Of a stretch of 7,478 nucleotides of DNA, positions 1 to 6,409 are shown in pieces. Below the pieces are notes generated by a model. It did no database searches. It had not been told where the DNA came from and was given only the letters and a program-made list of their open reading frames with translations. The translations under genes were made by a program, and so were the position numbers. Every line of letters begins with the position of its first letter. Position 1 is the stretch's first letter. Source of the stretch: an uncultured Clostridia bacterium (lineage in GTDB: Bacteria; Bacillota; Clostridia; Oscillospirales; Ruminococcaceae). The stretch lies in assembly GCA_947385505.1 (NCBI GenBank), contig CANDLP010000107.1:1-7478 (forward strand), read 5' to 3'.

Positions 1-48
1 ATTTAATAATAGGCTTTTTATAATCAAATGTTTATCTTTTAATTGGAT

Positions 49-57
49 TGCTATAAT
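49..57 (+). promoter_or_regulatory. Candidate extended -10 promoter for the DUF1963 gene
   Basis: TGC followed by a perfect TATAAT (52-57) makes an extended -10 element. The matching -35 position (about 29-34, TGTTTA) is poor, as is common for extended -10 promoters. Transcription would start near 64, placing the second and third hairpins of the inverted-repeat element in a leader of about 110 bases ahead of the start at 177. A second -10-like TATAAA lies at 138-143, just past the right arm, also without a good -35. Which of them is used cannot be told from sequence. Confidence 0.45.
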
Positions 58-139
58 AACCACCGCCTTCAGCGGTACTTCGGCTTCGCTGAAGTATTTG
101 AATAGTGGATTTAATCCACTATTCAAATGGTTATTAGTA
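52..139. repeat. Cloverleaf-like inverted-repeat element, possible MITE or intergenic repeat
   Basis: The stretch folds with almost every base paired. The outer stem is TAATAACC at 54-61 with GGTTATTA at 129-136, extendable by two pairs (52-53 with 138-139) if G137 bulges. Inside it three hairpins lie end to end: 62-76 (ACCGC/GCGGT, loop CTTCA), 77-95 (ACTTCGGC with GCTGAAGT, one G-T wobble, loop TTC) and 96-128, a perfect 16-base palindrome around the single base T112. An alternative fold pairs CTTCAGCG at 67-74 with CGCTGAAG at 87-94. This compact form and the short terminal inverted repeats fit a non-coding mobile or dispersed repeat of the MITE kind. It could instead be a structured leader of the downstream gene. 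The pairing is seen directly; the identity is inferred. No coding sequence was recognised in it. Confidence 0.55.
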
Positions 140-176
140 TAAAACGCTGATTTAAACAGGAAAGGAAGGGTACAAA

Positions 177-1019
177 ATGGAACTGAAAAATAAGCTTAAA
201 AAGACCTTGCGCAATTCCGTAAGGTTAAAGATCGAGGGAAAAGCCGATCTTAAAATCGGCGCCACTCGTTTCGGCGGAAAACCCGACCTTCCCGACGGAT
301 TCGAGTGGTGCCGCTATGAGGGCGAGAGGTGCGGCGAAGTGATTAAAAACCATCCGCTGTCCTTTATTGCACAGTTTAATTTAGAGGAAATCTCAAAATA
401 CGATACCGATAATTTGCTCCCGAAAAAAGGGCTTCTTTCATTTTTCTATGATGTTGACACAATGAAACAGGGCTTTGATCCAAAAGACACGGGCTGTGCA
501 AAAGTGTTTTATTTTGAGGAAATAAGCAAGCTTAAAACAACGGATTTCCCTTCGGATCTATCCGAGGAATTTCAATTTCCGCCAATAGGGATACAGGCGA
601 AATCCGAGGATTCATATCAGGATTATCCCGATTTTCTGCTTCAAAGGGACAAGCTTCTGGAGTGTTGGGACGATTACGACAGAGCGGCGAAGGGGTTAAA
701 AATAAACACGCCGAATAACAGCTCAAAGCTTTTGGGCTGGGCGGATATTATACAGGACAATATGACCGTGGAATGCGAGCTTGTTTCACGCGGGTATTAT
801 CTTGGAGGAAGCAGGGAAAATGTAACTCCCCGCGACAGACAGGAGGCGGAACAATCCTCCGCGAAGGAATGGCTGCTTTTATTTCAATTGGACACTGTCA
901 AAAGCGATGACTTTGAACTTATGTTCGGCGACTGCGGAAGAATATATTATTATATAAGAAAAGAGGATCTTGCCGCTGAACGCTTTGACAGGGTATGGCT
1001 TATTATGCAGTGCTGCTGA
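177..1019 (+). CDS. DUF1963 / YwqG-family protein
   Basis: This 280-residue protein resembles the DUF1963 family, whose Bacillus member is YwqG; the family has no established biochemical role. Matching features are an N-terminal segment with IGATRFGGKPDLPDGFEW (27-44), the beta-strand-like LSFIAQFNL (61-69) and GLLSFFYD (85-92), LLGWADIIQDNM (185-196), WLLLFQLDT (232-240), and the C-terminal signature MFGDCGRIYYYIRKEDL (249-265) followed by FDRVWLIMQCC at the very end. The length is normal for the family and the gene looks intact. There is no signal peptide or membrane segment, so it is probably cytosolic. The start is supported by a strong purine-rich ribosome binding site (AAGGAAGG at 162-169) seven bases before ATG. 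It precedes ptsI on the same strand with a 55-base gap and may share its transcript, but no functional link to the phosphotransferase system can be shown. Confidence 0.88.
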   Translation: MELKNKLKKTLRNSVRLKIEGKADLKIGATRFGGKPDLPDGFEWCRYEGERCGEVIKNHPLSFIAQFNLEEISKYDTDNLLPKKGLLSFFYDVDTMKQGFDPKDTGCAKVFYFEEISKLKTTDFPSDLSEEFQFPPIGIQAKSEDSYQDYPDFLLQRDKLLECWDDYDRAAKGLKINTPNNSSKLLGWADIIQDNMTVECELVSRGYYLGGSRENVTPRDRQEAEQSSAKEWLLLFQLDTVKSDDFELMFGDCGRIYYYIRKEDLAAERFDRVWLIMQCC

Positions 1020-1060
1020 CTGATAATACTATATGGCAAGCGCTGCCGATCATAAGGCAT

Positions 1061-1067
1061 AAGGAGG
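1061..1067 (+). promoter_or_regulatory. Strong ribosome binding site of ptsI
   Basis: AAGGAGG lies seven bases before the ATG at 1075 and fixes the start of Enzyme I. The 55-base gap before it also holds a small GC-containing inverted repeat (GGCA/TGCC at 1035-1047) without a T-run, so it is not a convincing terminator. I found no clear separate promoter: the TTGACA at 985-990 has no well-spaced -10. Confidence 0.7.
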
Positions 1068-1074
1068 CTTTGCA

Positions 1075-2712
1075 ATGAAAAAGTACACCGGAAACAGCAT
1101 TTACAATGCAGTAGCTATAGGAAAAGTATCGATTTTTAAGCATTGCCGAGGCGAAGTACGCCGAATACGCGTGGACGACCCCGAAGCTGAGAAAGCGCGC
1201 CTTGAAAAAGCAAAGGAAATGTCAATAAATCAGCTTAAAGAAATTTATAACAAGGCGCTTAACGACGTAGGCGAACCCAACGCCTGGATTTTCGAGATAC
1301 ATATGATGCTGATAAACGATACGGATTACAACGAATCTCTTATCAATATCATAGACAGCCAATCGGTTAACGCTGAATACGCCGTGTCCGTAACTGCCGA
1401 CAATTTCGCCGCTATGTTCGAGGCAATGGACGATTCCTATATGAAAGCCCGTTCCGCCGACGTAAAAGACATTTCCGACCGAATTATAAACAATCTTATC
1501 ATGGGCGGCAGCGAATGCGCGCTGTTTGAAGCGGAAAACGTCATAGTCTGCGCCGACGACCTTGCTCCCAGCGAAACGATACTGTTGGATAAAAGCAAGG
1601 TATTGGGTTTTGTCACCGCATACGGTTCCACAAATTCACACACCGCCATTCTTGCCAGAAATATGAATATCCCCGCCATAATGGGGGTGGGCGAAGAATT
1701 TTTAAAGAATATCAAAGAAGGCGACAGTATTATAGCCGACGGTTTTACCGGCGACGTTTTCACCGAGCCCGATTTTGACACAACCGAGCGCCTTACCCAA
1801 AAACAAAATGAAGAGGAAGAAAAACGCCGCTTTCATCAGAACCTTAAAGGCAAGGAAAACATAACCCTTGACGGAAGGGTTATAGATATATTCGCCAATA
1901 TCGAGGGCACCGAAAACATAGGTGCGGTGCTTTTGAACGACGCGGGCGGCATCGGACTTTTCAGGAGCGAATTTTTATATCTCGGCCGCCACGACTATCC
2001 TACGGAGGAAGAGCAGTTCGGCGTTTACAAAAAAGTTCTCGAAAGTATGGCGTGGAAAAAGGTAATAATAAGAACCTTAGACGCGGGCGCCGACAAGCAG
2101 GCGGACTATTTTCACATAGGAAAAGAAGAAAACCCCGCGCTGGGGTGCAGGGCAATACGCTTTTGTCTTTCCCGTCCGGAGATTTTCAAGACTCAGCTGA
2201 GAGCCTTATACCGCGCCTCCTCTTACGGAAATCTCGGAATAATGTTCCCGATGATCACAAGCGTGGAAGAGCTTACCGAAATACTGGACATCTGCAAAAA
2301 TGTAAAAAATGAACTCAAGGCTCAGGGAAAAGAATATTCCGAGAACATAGAGATCGGCGTTATGATAGAAACTCCCGCTGCGGCAATAATAAGCGATCTG
2401 CTGGCTCCGATGGTGGATTTTTTCAGTGTGGGCACCAATGATCTGACCCAATACACATTAGCCTGTGACCGACAGAATCCCAAGGTTGAAAGATTCTGTG
2501 ATCCCCACCACAAAGCGGTATTAAGGCTTATCGAACTGACAGCGGAAAACGCTCACAAAAACGGAGCGCGCATAGGCATATGCGGCGAATTAGGCGCAGA
2601 TACAAGCCTTACGGAGGAATTTCTGCGGATCGGTATAGACGAACTGTCGGTAACGCCGGGAATGGTCCTTAAAATAAGAGACAGAGTTAGAAATATTGAT
2701 CTCAGCAAATAA
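1075..2712 (+). CDS. ptsI: Phosphoenolpyruvate-protein phosphotransferase (PTS Enzyme I)
   Basis: Enzyme I takes phosphate from phosphoenolpyruvate and passes it to HPr, starting sugar uptake by the phosphotransferase system in the cytosol. Domains run in the usual order: an N-terminal swivelling domain broken by the HPr-binding helices (about 35-145, including the DDSYMKARSADVKDI segment), the phosphohistidine loop GSTNSHTAILAR with His189 at the same number as in E. coli, then the PEP-binding TIM barrel. The barrel shows GIGLFRSEFL (Arg297), RTLDAGADK (Arg333), IETPAAA (Glu432), SVGTNDLTQYTLACDRQN (Asn455, Asp456) and GICGEL with Cys503 as the likely acid. At 545 residues it is some 25 shorter than typical, mainly at the C-terminus. 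Two local variations are visible: the usual GGxTSH loop reads GSTNSH, and the N-terminal ASPGIAIG-type motif reads IYNAVAIG. No ptsH is in the window. The variant could be a specialised Enzyme I paralogue, but all key catalytic residues are present. Confidence 0.95.
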   Translation: MKKYTGNSIYNAVAIGKVSIFKHCRGEVRRIRVDDPEAEKARLEKAKEMSINQLKEIYNKALNDVGEPNAWIFEIHMMLINDTDYNESLINIIDSQSVNAEYAVSVTADNFAAMFEAMDDSYMKARSADVKDISDRIINNLIMGGSECALFEAENVIVCADDLAPSETILLDKSKVLGFVTAYGSTNSHTAILARNMNIPAIMGVGEEFLKNIKEGDSIIADGFTGDVFTEPDFDTTERLTQKQNEEEEKRRFHQNLKGKENITLDGRVIDIFANIEGTENIGAVLLNDAGGIGLFRSEFLYLGRHDYPTEEEQFGVYKKVLESMAWKKVIIRTLDAGADKQADYFHIGKEENPALGCRAIRFCLSRPEIFKTQLRALYRASSYGNLGIMFPMITSVEELTEILDICKNVKNELKAQGKEYSENIEIGVMIETPAAAIISDLLAPMVDFFSVGTNDLTQYTLACDRQNPKVERFCDPHHKAVLRLIELTAENAHKNGARIGICGELGADTSLTEEFLRIGIDELSVTPGMVLKIRDRVRNIDLSK

Positions 2713-2724
2713 ACGGCCGGTCCT

Positions 2725-3087
2725 ATGAAAAACGATACTTTGTTTCTGATTATTTCTCTTCTGTTTGCGGCAGCGTGCGTTATTGTAATACTTAAGTGTG
2801 AAATCGGCAGAAGATCGGACGACGTCTTTGTGGCGGAAAGGACGCTTGAAGCGAACTGTATAGATTCGCAAAATTCCGATGAATATTCGGGCACCGTAAG
2901 AATCAATATAAATGAAGCGGGAGCGGAGCAATTGGCAGAGCTTCCGGGTATCGGAAATGTCATTGCCGAAAATATCGTGAAATACAGAGAAGAATACGGC
3001 GGATTTGAGAGCGTTGAAGAAATTATGAAGGTGGACGGGATAGGAGAGGGCAGGTTTGAAAAGATTAAAGATCTTATAACGGTTTAA
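2725..3087 (+). CDS. ComEA-type helix-hairpin-helix DNA-binding protein
   Basis: This 120-residue protein has one N-terminal membrane segment (about 5-23), a short polar linker (about 25-56) and a C-terminal double helix-hairpin-helix domain. The domain starts with ININEAGAEQLAELPGIG, where GIG at 75-77 is the first hairpin, and ends with VDGIGEGRFEKIKDLI, where GIG at 105-107 is the second; the GGFESVEEIM linker between them is typical. In competent bacteria ComEA binds incoming double-stranded DNA at the outer face of the membrane. This copy is short: it lacks the SLBB/beta-grasp domain found between anchor and hairpins in Bacillus ComEA, so it is a minimal form. It begins 12 bases after the ptsI stop, so the two are probably co-transcribed. 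No clear Shine-Dalgarno sequence precedes the ATG; the upstream bases read CGGCCGGTCCT, and translation may depend on coupling to ptsI. A role in DNA uptake here is inferred from the family only. Confidence 0.85.
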   Translation: MKNDTLFLIISLLFAAACVIVILKCEIGRRSDDVFVAERTLEANCIDSQNSDEYSGTVRININEAGAEQLAELPGIGNVIAENIVKYREEYGGFESVEEIMKVDGIGEGRFEKIKDLITV

Positions 3088-3097
3088 ATCCCCTCTT

Positions 3098-3181
3098 AGG
3101 TCGGCGCCGCAAAACAATGTTCCCCGAATGCATCCTTGCTCCAATCAAGAAAGCGAAATTGCACTGAATCGCTTTGTTTTC
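3098..3181. repeat. Possible dispersed intergenic repeat between convergent genes
   Basis: The gap between comEA and comF contains a stretch whose texture differs from the AT-rich DNA around it: the palindrome CGGCGCCG near its start, AACA/TGTT, ATGCAT, and a final inverted repeat AAAGCGA/TCGCTTT. It has no credible coding potential of its own. The pattern resembles the short palindrome-rich elements scattered between genes of Clostridia, but only one copy is in the window, so repetition is a guess. Confidence 0.25.
3150..3180 (+). terminator. Candidate terminator after comEA
   Basis: A seven-pair stem, AAAGCGA at 3150-3156 with TCGCTTT at 3169-3175, encloses a 12-base loop and is followed by GTTTT. 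It lies 63 bases after the comEA stop and is the best stop signal for the rightward transcript. The stem is short, the loop large and the T-run only four, so it is a weak example. It may also be the end of a repeat. Confidence 0.4.
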
Positions 3182-3208
3182 AGATACCCCTAATATTTCT
3201 TTCGCAGC

Positions 3209-3260
3209 AAAAAACGAATTAAGCCGTCTGAGAAATTCTGTAAGCCAAAAGCGGATTCGT
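3209..3260 (-). terminator. Candidate terminator of the leftward prmA-comF operon
   Basis: Read on the - strand just after the comF stop, ACGAAT (3260-3255) pairs with ATTCGT (3219-3214), with extra pairing of CCG and CGG inside across a bulge, and is followed directly by a run of T (3213-3209). The position, eight bases past the stop codon, and the T-run support a Rho-independent terminator. The internal loop is large (about 35 bases) and contains GGCTTA twice, so folding strength is uncertain. Confidence 0.5.
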
Positions 3261-3268
3261 CATTTTTA

Positions 3269-3958
3269 TTATTTCTGTATTCGTTTTTCCGCTTCTCTTT
3301 GAAAACTCGTTTTAGCAAAAACCGCCGCGCTGACAGTTTCCGCTCCGGCTTGTTTAAGAATTCTTGCCGCTTCGGATAAAGTGCTGCCCGTTGTGCTTAT
3401 ATCGTCAACTATCAGAATGTGCCTGCCCTTTACCGCTTTTTCTTTAATACAGTAGAAAGCGCCTTTTACATTCGCCGGTCTTTCAGCCGCTTTTAAGACC
3501 TTTTGCGGTTTTGTATCCCTGATTTTTTTCAAAAGCCCCACGCAAGGCCTGTCCGACAGCTGCGCGACTTCATTGGCAATAAGCCTGCACTGATTGTAAC
3601 CGCGGCGGTACATATCCCTTTTTCTCATAGGCACATATGTAATAATTTCAATACCGTTCAAATCGATTTCTCTGTCTTTGACCAGCGCCTTGTATATCAA
3701 ATAGGCGGCTCCGCTTACCGCGTAACCGTCGCTGTTGTTTTTAAACCTTCCGGCGAAAAATTTTCCGAAGCTGTCATAAACGGCAAAAGCCGTAAAATGA
3801 TCCACATCGGGTATAACGGCTTTTGCCGCGGGCGAAAACAATTTCACACAGGTGTTGCAGAAATATTCGTCATAAGGTATCTCACAGCCGCACATACCGC
3901 AGCGGTTGGGATAAAAAAGATCCAAAAGCAGTCTTTTCAGAATATAAGCTCGGTTCAC
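3269..3958 (-). CDS. comF: ComF family protein (phosphoribosyltransferase-like)
   Basis: ComF proteins are cytosolic and linked to natural transformation, where they are thought to help the single-stranded DNA import machinery. They are also widespread in bacteria not known to be competent. The 229-residue product has the family layout: an N-terminal zinc finger with Cys20, Cys23, Cys34 and Cys37 (CGMC...CNTC), the YRRGYNQ motif (117-123), and a C-terminal phosphoribosyltransferase fold with the PRPP loop ILIVDDISTTGST (181-193). Length is normal. The start is GTG at 3958, overlapping the recD2 stop as GTGA; GGGGAG (3972-3967) eight bases upstream is a good ribosome binding site, so translation is likely coupled to recD2. 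It is the last gene of the leftward operon. Whether it serves DNA uptake here cannot be shown; the convergent comEA-like gene makes it plausible. Confidence 0.93.
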   Translation of the reverse strand: MNRAYILKRLLLDLFYPNRCGMCGCEIPYDEYFCNTCVKLFSPAAKAVIPDVDHFTAFAVYDSFGKFFAGRFKNNSDGYAVSGAAYLIYKALVKDREIDLNGIEIITYVPMRKRDMYRRGYNQCRLIANEVAQLSDRPCVGLLKKIRDTKPQKVLKAAERPANVKGAFYCIKEKAVKGRHILIVDDISTTGSTLSEAARILKQAGAETVSAAVFAKTSFQREAEKRIQK

Positions 3959-6183
3959 AGCGGCTTCTCCCCGCTGTTATTAAGCCTTAAAAGCGCTCTT
4001 ATGCAGGAATAGCGAAGCGTTCTTCTGTCGTTGTCAACCATTTCATATACCTGTTTTTTCGTACCTATTAAAATAAGAATGTTTTTGGCTCTCGTTACTC
4101 CGGTATAAAGCAAATTTCGGTATTGAAGGTTTTTGCTTATGGAGGTAAGGGGCATTATTACCGCGTTGTACTCGCTGCCCTGACTTTTATGTACAGTTAC
4201 GGCGTAAGCAAGATCGAGTTTTTTCAGCATATCGGGAGTGTAGAGCGCTTTTTTTCCGTCATAATTCACTATAATATTGCCGCTGTGCCTGTCCAGCTCT
4301 TCAATAAAACCTATATCGCCGTTGAAAACGCCCCTTCCGTATTCAGAGTCCTTTTTCCACTCTATATCGTAATCGTTTTTAATCTGCATTACCTTGTCAC
4401 CCTCGCGGAAAACAGTTTCAAACACCTTTATTTCCCTTTTTTCCTTTGAAGGCGGATTAAGAGCAAGCTGAAGATCACGGTTAAGCTCCTTAGTCCCCGC
4501 ACAGCCCATTCTGGTGGGGGTCAGTATCTGTATATCCTCCAACGGAGAATAGCCGTATGTATTGGGGAGTCTTTTTTTGGTAAGCTCTATCACAAGTCTT
4601 GGTATATCCCTTTCGTTCTCGCAGGGCATAAAGAAAAAATCCTTTTTTCTGTCGTTCAGAACAGGATATTCACCGTTGACTATTTTGTGCGCGTTGGTGA
4701 CGATAAGGCTTTCCGTTGCCTGACGGAATATTTCGGTAAGCTCAACCTTAGGAATCTCTCCTCCCGCAATAAGATCCCTGAGAACGTTTCCAGCCCCTAC
4801 CGAAGGGAGCTGATTGCTGTCTCCCACCATTATAAGGGAAGCCGACGGCTTTAACGCCCTTAAAAGCGCTTCAAACAAAATAACGTCCACCATCGACATT
4901 TCGTCAACAACAATAACATCCGCTTTAAGGGGATTTTTTTCGTTTCTTTTGAACATCAGCTTGTCTTTAACGGTAAAGTCCACTTCCAAAAGGCGGTGTA
5001 TGGTTCTGGCGCTTTCTCCCGTAACCTCACTCATTCTCTTTGCCGCTCTCCCTGTGGGAGCGGCAAGCGAAATGCTTTTTTTGTGTTTCTTAAAAAGCTG
5101 GATAACGCCGTTTAATGTGGTTGTTTTTCCCGTTCCGGGTCCGCCGGTCAGAATAAACAGCTTATTTCCGAGACAGCCGTTAATTGCCGCCTTTTGAAGG
5201 GTTTCAAATTCTATATCCAAAGCGAATTCAACGCCCGCTATCTCCTCGGAAAGATCCTTTACCTCACCCGCCGAGGTTTTCAGCATTTCGGTCAGTTTAT
5301 CGGAAATATATTTTTCGGCGCGGTAATATTCGTTCAGATAAATATAGCTTTTCTCTCCTATATGGAGAATTTTAAGCTGTCCGCTTTTCAATGCCTCGTC
5401 AATACCTCGGTGTATGTTTTCATGACTCAGCGACAAAAATCTTTCCGCGGCTTCCACCGCTCTTTTCAATGGAAGGCAGGTGTGTCCCGCGTTTGAATTT
5501 TCCCTTAATATGTAGAGCATAGCGGCTATAACACGGTTAATGCTGTCAGCGCTTATCCCCACCGATCTTGCAATATCGTCCGCCTGATCAAAATCAACGC
5601 CTAATTCATCATCGCAGAGTATATAAGGATTTTCCTTTATAAACAGGAGCGACGACACATCGTACTTTTTCCATACTAACGCCGCCGAAGCAGGGCCGAT
5701 TCCGAAACTCTGCAAATACTCGATAACGTTTTTTATGCCACTGAGCTTGCGGTACTCATTGCTGATATAAAGCGCCTTGTCGCTTGTTACGCCTTTAAGC
5801 TCCGCCAGTCTGAGCGGATCGTTTTCGATAACGTCCAAGGAATCCTCTCCGAAGCTTTGAACGATCTTTTTCGCTAAGGCGGGACCCAGTCCCTTTATTA
5901 TTCCGGAGCCGAGATATCTTCTTATCTCTTCGGGGGTGGTGGGAAGGGTGCGGGTGCAGCTTACCGCTTTAAACTGCCGCCCGTATTTGGGATTATTGAC
6001 ATAATCGCCATACAGCTCCAGCCGCTCCCCTTCGGCAATATCGCCAAGTTCTCCCACAACGTCAATCGGTTCCCCGTCATGATTAAGCAAAAAAACTATG
6101 TAGCCTGTTTCGGAGTTTTTATACACTATCTCCTCAACAAAGCCCTTTAACATTATCTGTCCGATCTCATCCATCAGTTTCAT
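3955..6183 (-). CDS. recD2: RecD2 family ATP-dependent DNA helicase
   Basis: RecD2 is a superfamily 1B 5'-3' DNA helicase that works without RecBC and is linked to DNA repair, replication fork upkeep and recombination in Firmicutes and Deinococcus. The 742-residue protein has the expected long N-terminal extension: an OB-like region (about 12-75), then helix-hairpin-helix segments (about 90-190, including GSGIIKGLGPALAKKI and SFGIGPASA). The helicase core follows, with Walker A GGPGTGKT (347-354), motif Ia AAPTGRAAKR, Walker B VVDEMSM (425-431), motif III MVGDSNQLPSVGAG, motif IV LTEIFRQ (482-488), motif V VTVHKSQGSE (662-671) and motif VI LLYTGVTRAK (691-700). All look intact, so it should be active. 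The start is uncertain: ATG at 6183 has only weak purines upstream, and the in-frame ATG at 6174 is better placed behind GGA. It lies eight bases after the small membrane-protein gene and overlaps comF, in one operon. Confidence 0.95.
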   Translation of the reverse strand: MKLMDEIGQIMLKGFVEEIVYKNSETGYIVFLLNHDGEPIDVVGELGDIAEGERLELYGDYVNNPKYGRQFKAVSCTRTLPTTPEEIRRYLGSGIIKGLGPALAKKIVQSFGEDSLDVIENDPLRLAELKGVTSDKALYISNEYRKLSGIKNVIEYLQSFGIGPASAALVWKKYDVSSLLFIKENPYILCDDELGVDFDQADDIARSVGISADSINRVIAAMLYILRENSNAGHTCLPLKRAVEAAERFLSLSHENIHRGIDEALKSGQLKILHIGEKSYIYLNEYYRAEKYISDKLTEMLKTSAGEVKDLSEEIAGVEFALDIEFETLQKAAINGCLGNKLFILTGGPGTGKTTTLNGVIQLFKKHKKSISLAAPTGRAAKRMSEVTGESARTIHRLLEVDFTVKDKLMFKRNEKNPLKADVIVVDEMSMVDVILFEALLRALKPSASLIMVGDSNQLPSVGAGNVLRDLIAGGEIPKVELTEIFRQATESLIVTNAHKIVNGEYPVLNDRKKDFFFMPCENERDIPRLVIELTKKRLPNTYGYSPLEDIQILTPTRMGCAGTKELNRDLQLALNPPSKEKREIKVFETVFREGDKVMQIKNDYDIEWKKDSEYGRGVFNGDIGFIEELDRHSGNIIVNYDGKKALYTPDMLKKLDLAYAVTVHKSQGSEYNAVIMPLTSISKNLQYRNLLYTGVTRAKNILILIGTKKQVYEMVDNDRRTLRYSCIRALLRLNNSGEKPL

Positions 6184-6191
6184 TCCATTCT

Positions 6192-6359
6192 TTAAGAGTT
6201 TCCGCCGCTTTTTTTGCCGTTTATCCCGCCGCTAAGGCGGCGCCCCGACAAATAGCCCTCGGAAAGCCTTTTTGTAATTGAAGATAAAATTATCCTCAAA
6301 ATAAAATAACCGCCCATGATACCCAAAAATACGCTCAGAAAAAACCAGATAGCCTGCAT
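6192..6359 (-). CDS. Small single-pass membrane protein, unknown function
   Basis: A 55-residue protein begins MQAIWFFLSVFLGIMGGYFI. It has one hydrophobic membrane segment (about residues 3-27), then a basic, glycine- and serine-rich tail (KRLSEG, GRR, GGINGKK). No family is recognised. An upstream in-frame ATG at 6428 would lengthen it to 78 residues, but the ATG at 6359 is preferred: GAGGTGA (6371-6365) sits five bases upstream, the longer form would overlap the end of prmA, and its extra residues look unlike a signal or membrane start. The gene lies 50 bases after prmA and eight before recD2 in the same direction, so it is probably co-transcribed. The tail is likely cytosolic by the positive-inside rule. 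A GC-rich hairpin (6227-6242) lies in its 3' part. Confidence 0.7.
   Translation of the reverse strand: MQAIWFFLSVFLGIMGGYFILRIILSSITKRLSEGYLSGRRLSGGINGKKSGGNS
6227..6242 (-). other. GC-rich hairpin near the end of the small membrane-protein gene
   Basis: Six G-C pairs (CGCCGC with GCGGCG) close a four-base loop, CTTA on the - strand. The hairpin lies within the coding sequence, about 44 bases before the recD2 start. On the - strand it is followed by A-rich rather than T-rich sequence, so it is not a standard terminator. It might affect mRNA stability or recD2 translation, or simply reflect the Arg/Gly codons of the tail. Confidence 0.35.
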
Positions 6360-6364
6360 AAAAA

Positions 6365-6371
6365 TCACCTC
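6365..6371 (-). promoter_or_regulatory. Ribosome binding site deciding the small membrane-protein start
   Basis: Read on the - strand, GAGGTGA lies five bases before the ATG at 6359. It is the only good Shine-Dalgarno match in the area and sets the start of the 55-residue protein rather than the longer frame from 6428. Confidence 0.7.
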
Positions 6372-6409
6372 GGTATATTTTATGCGATAATAGGCGCAGG
6401 GGTTACCCG

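Noticed and set aside
52..139. Cloverleaf fold as a tRNA gene
   Set aside because: The arm lengths are wrong (the third hairpin has 16 pairs and a one-base loop), there is no T-loop or D-loop consensus, no seven-base anticodon loop and no CCA end.
985..1032. Independent promoter for ptsI from TTGACA at 985-990
   Set aside because: No -10 box lies 16-18 bases downstream; GATAAT at 1022 and TATTAT at 1001 are wrongly spaced.
1437..1781. 114-codon open frame on the - strand inside ptsI
   Set aside because: It is antisense to the phosphohistidine domain of Enzyme I and has no family resemblance.
2590..3144. 184-codon open frame on the - strand across ptsI and comEA
   Set aside because: It runs antisense to two well-recognised genes, has no recognisable family and has the composition expected of a shadow frame.
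3503..4012. 169-codon open frame on the + strand over comF
   Set aside because: It is opposite comF and the recD2 end, whose motifs are clear; no domain or credible start supports it.
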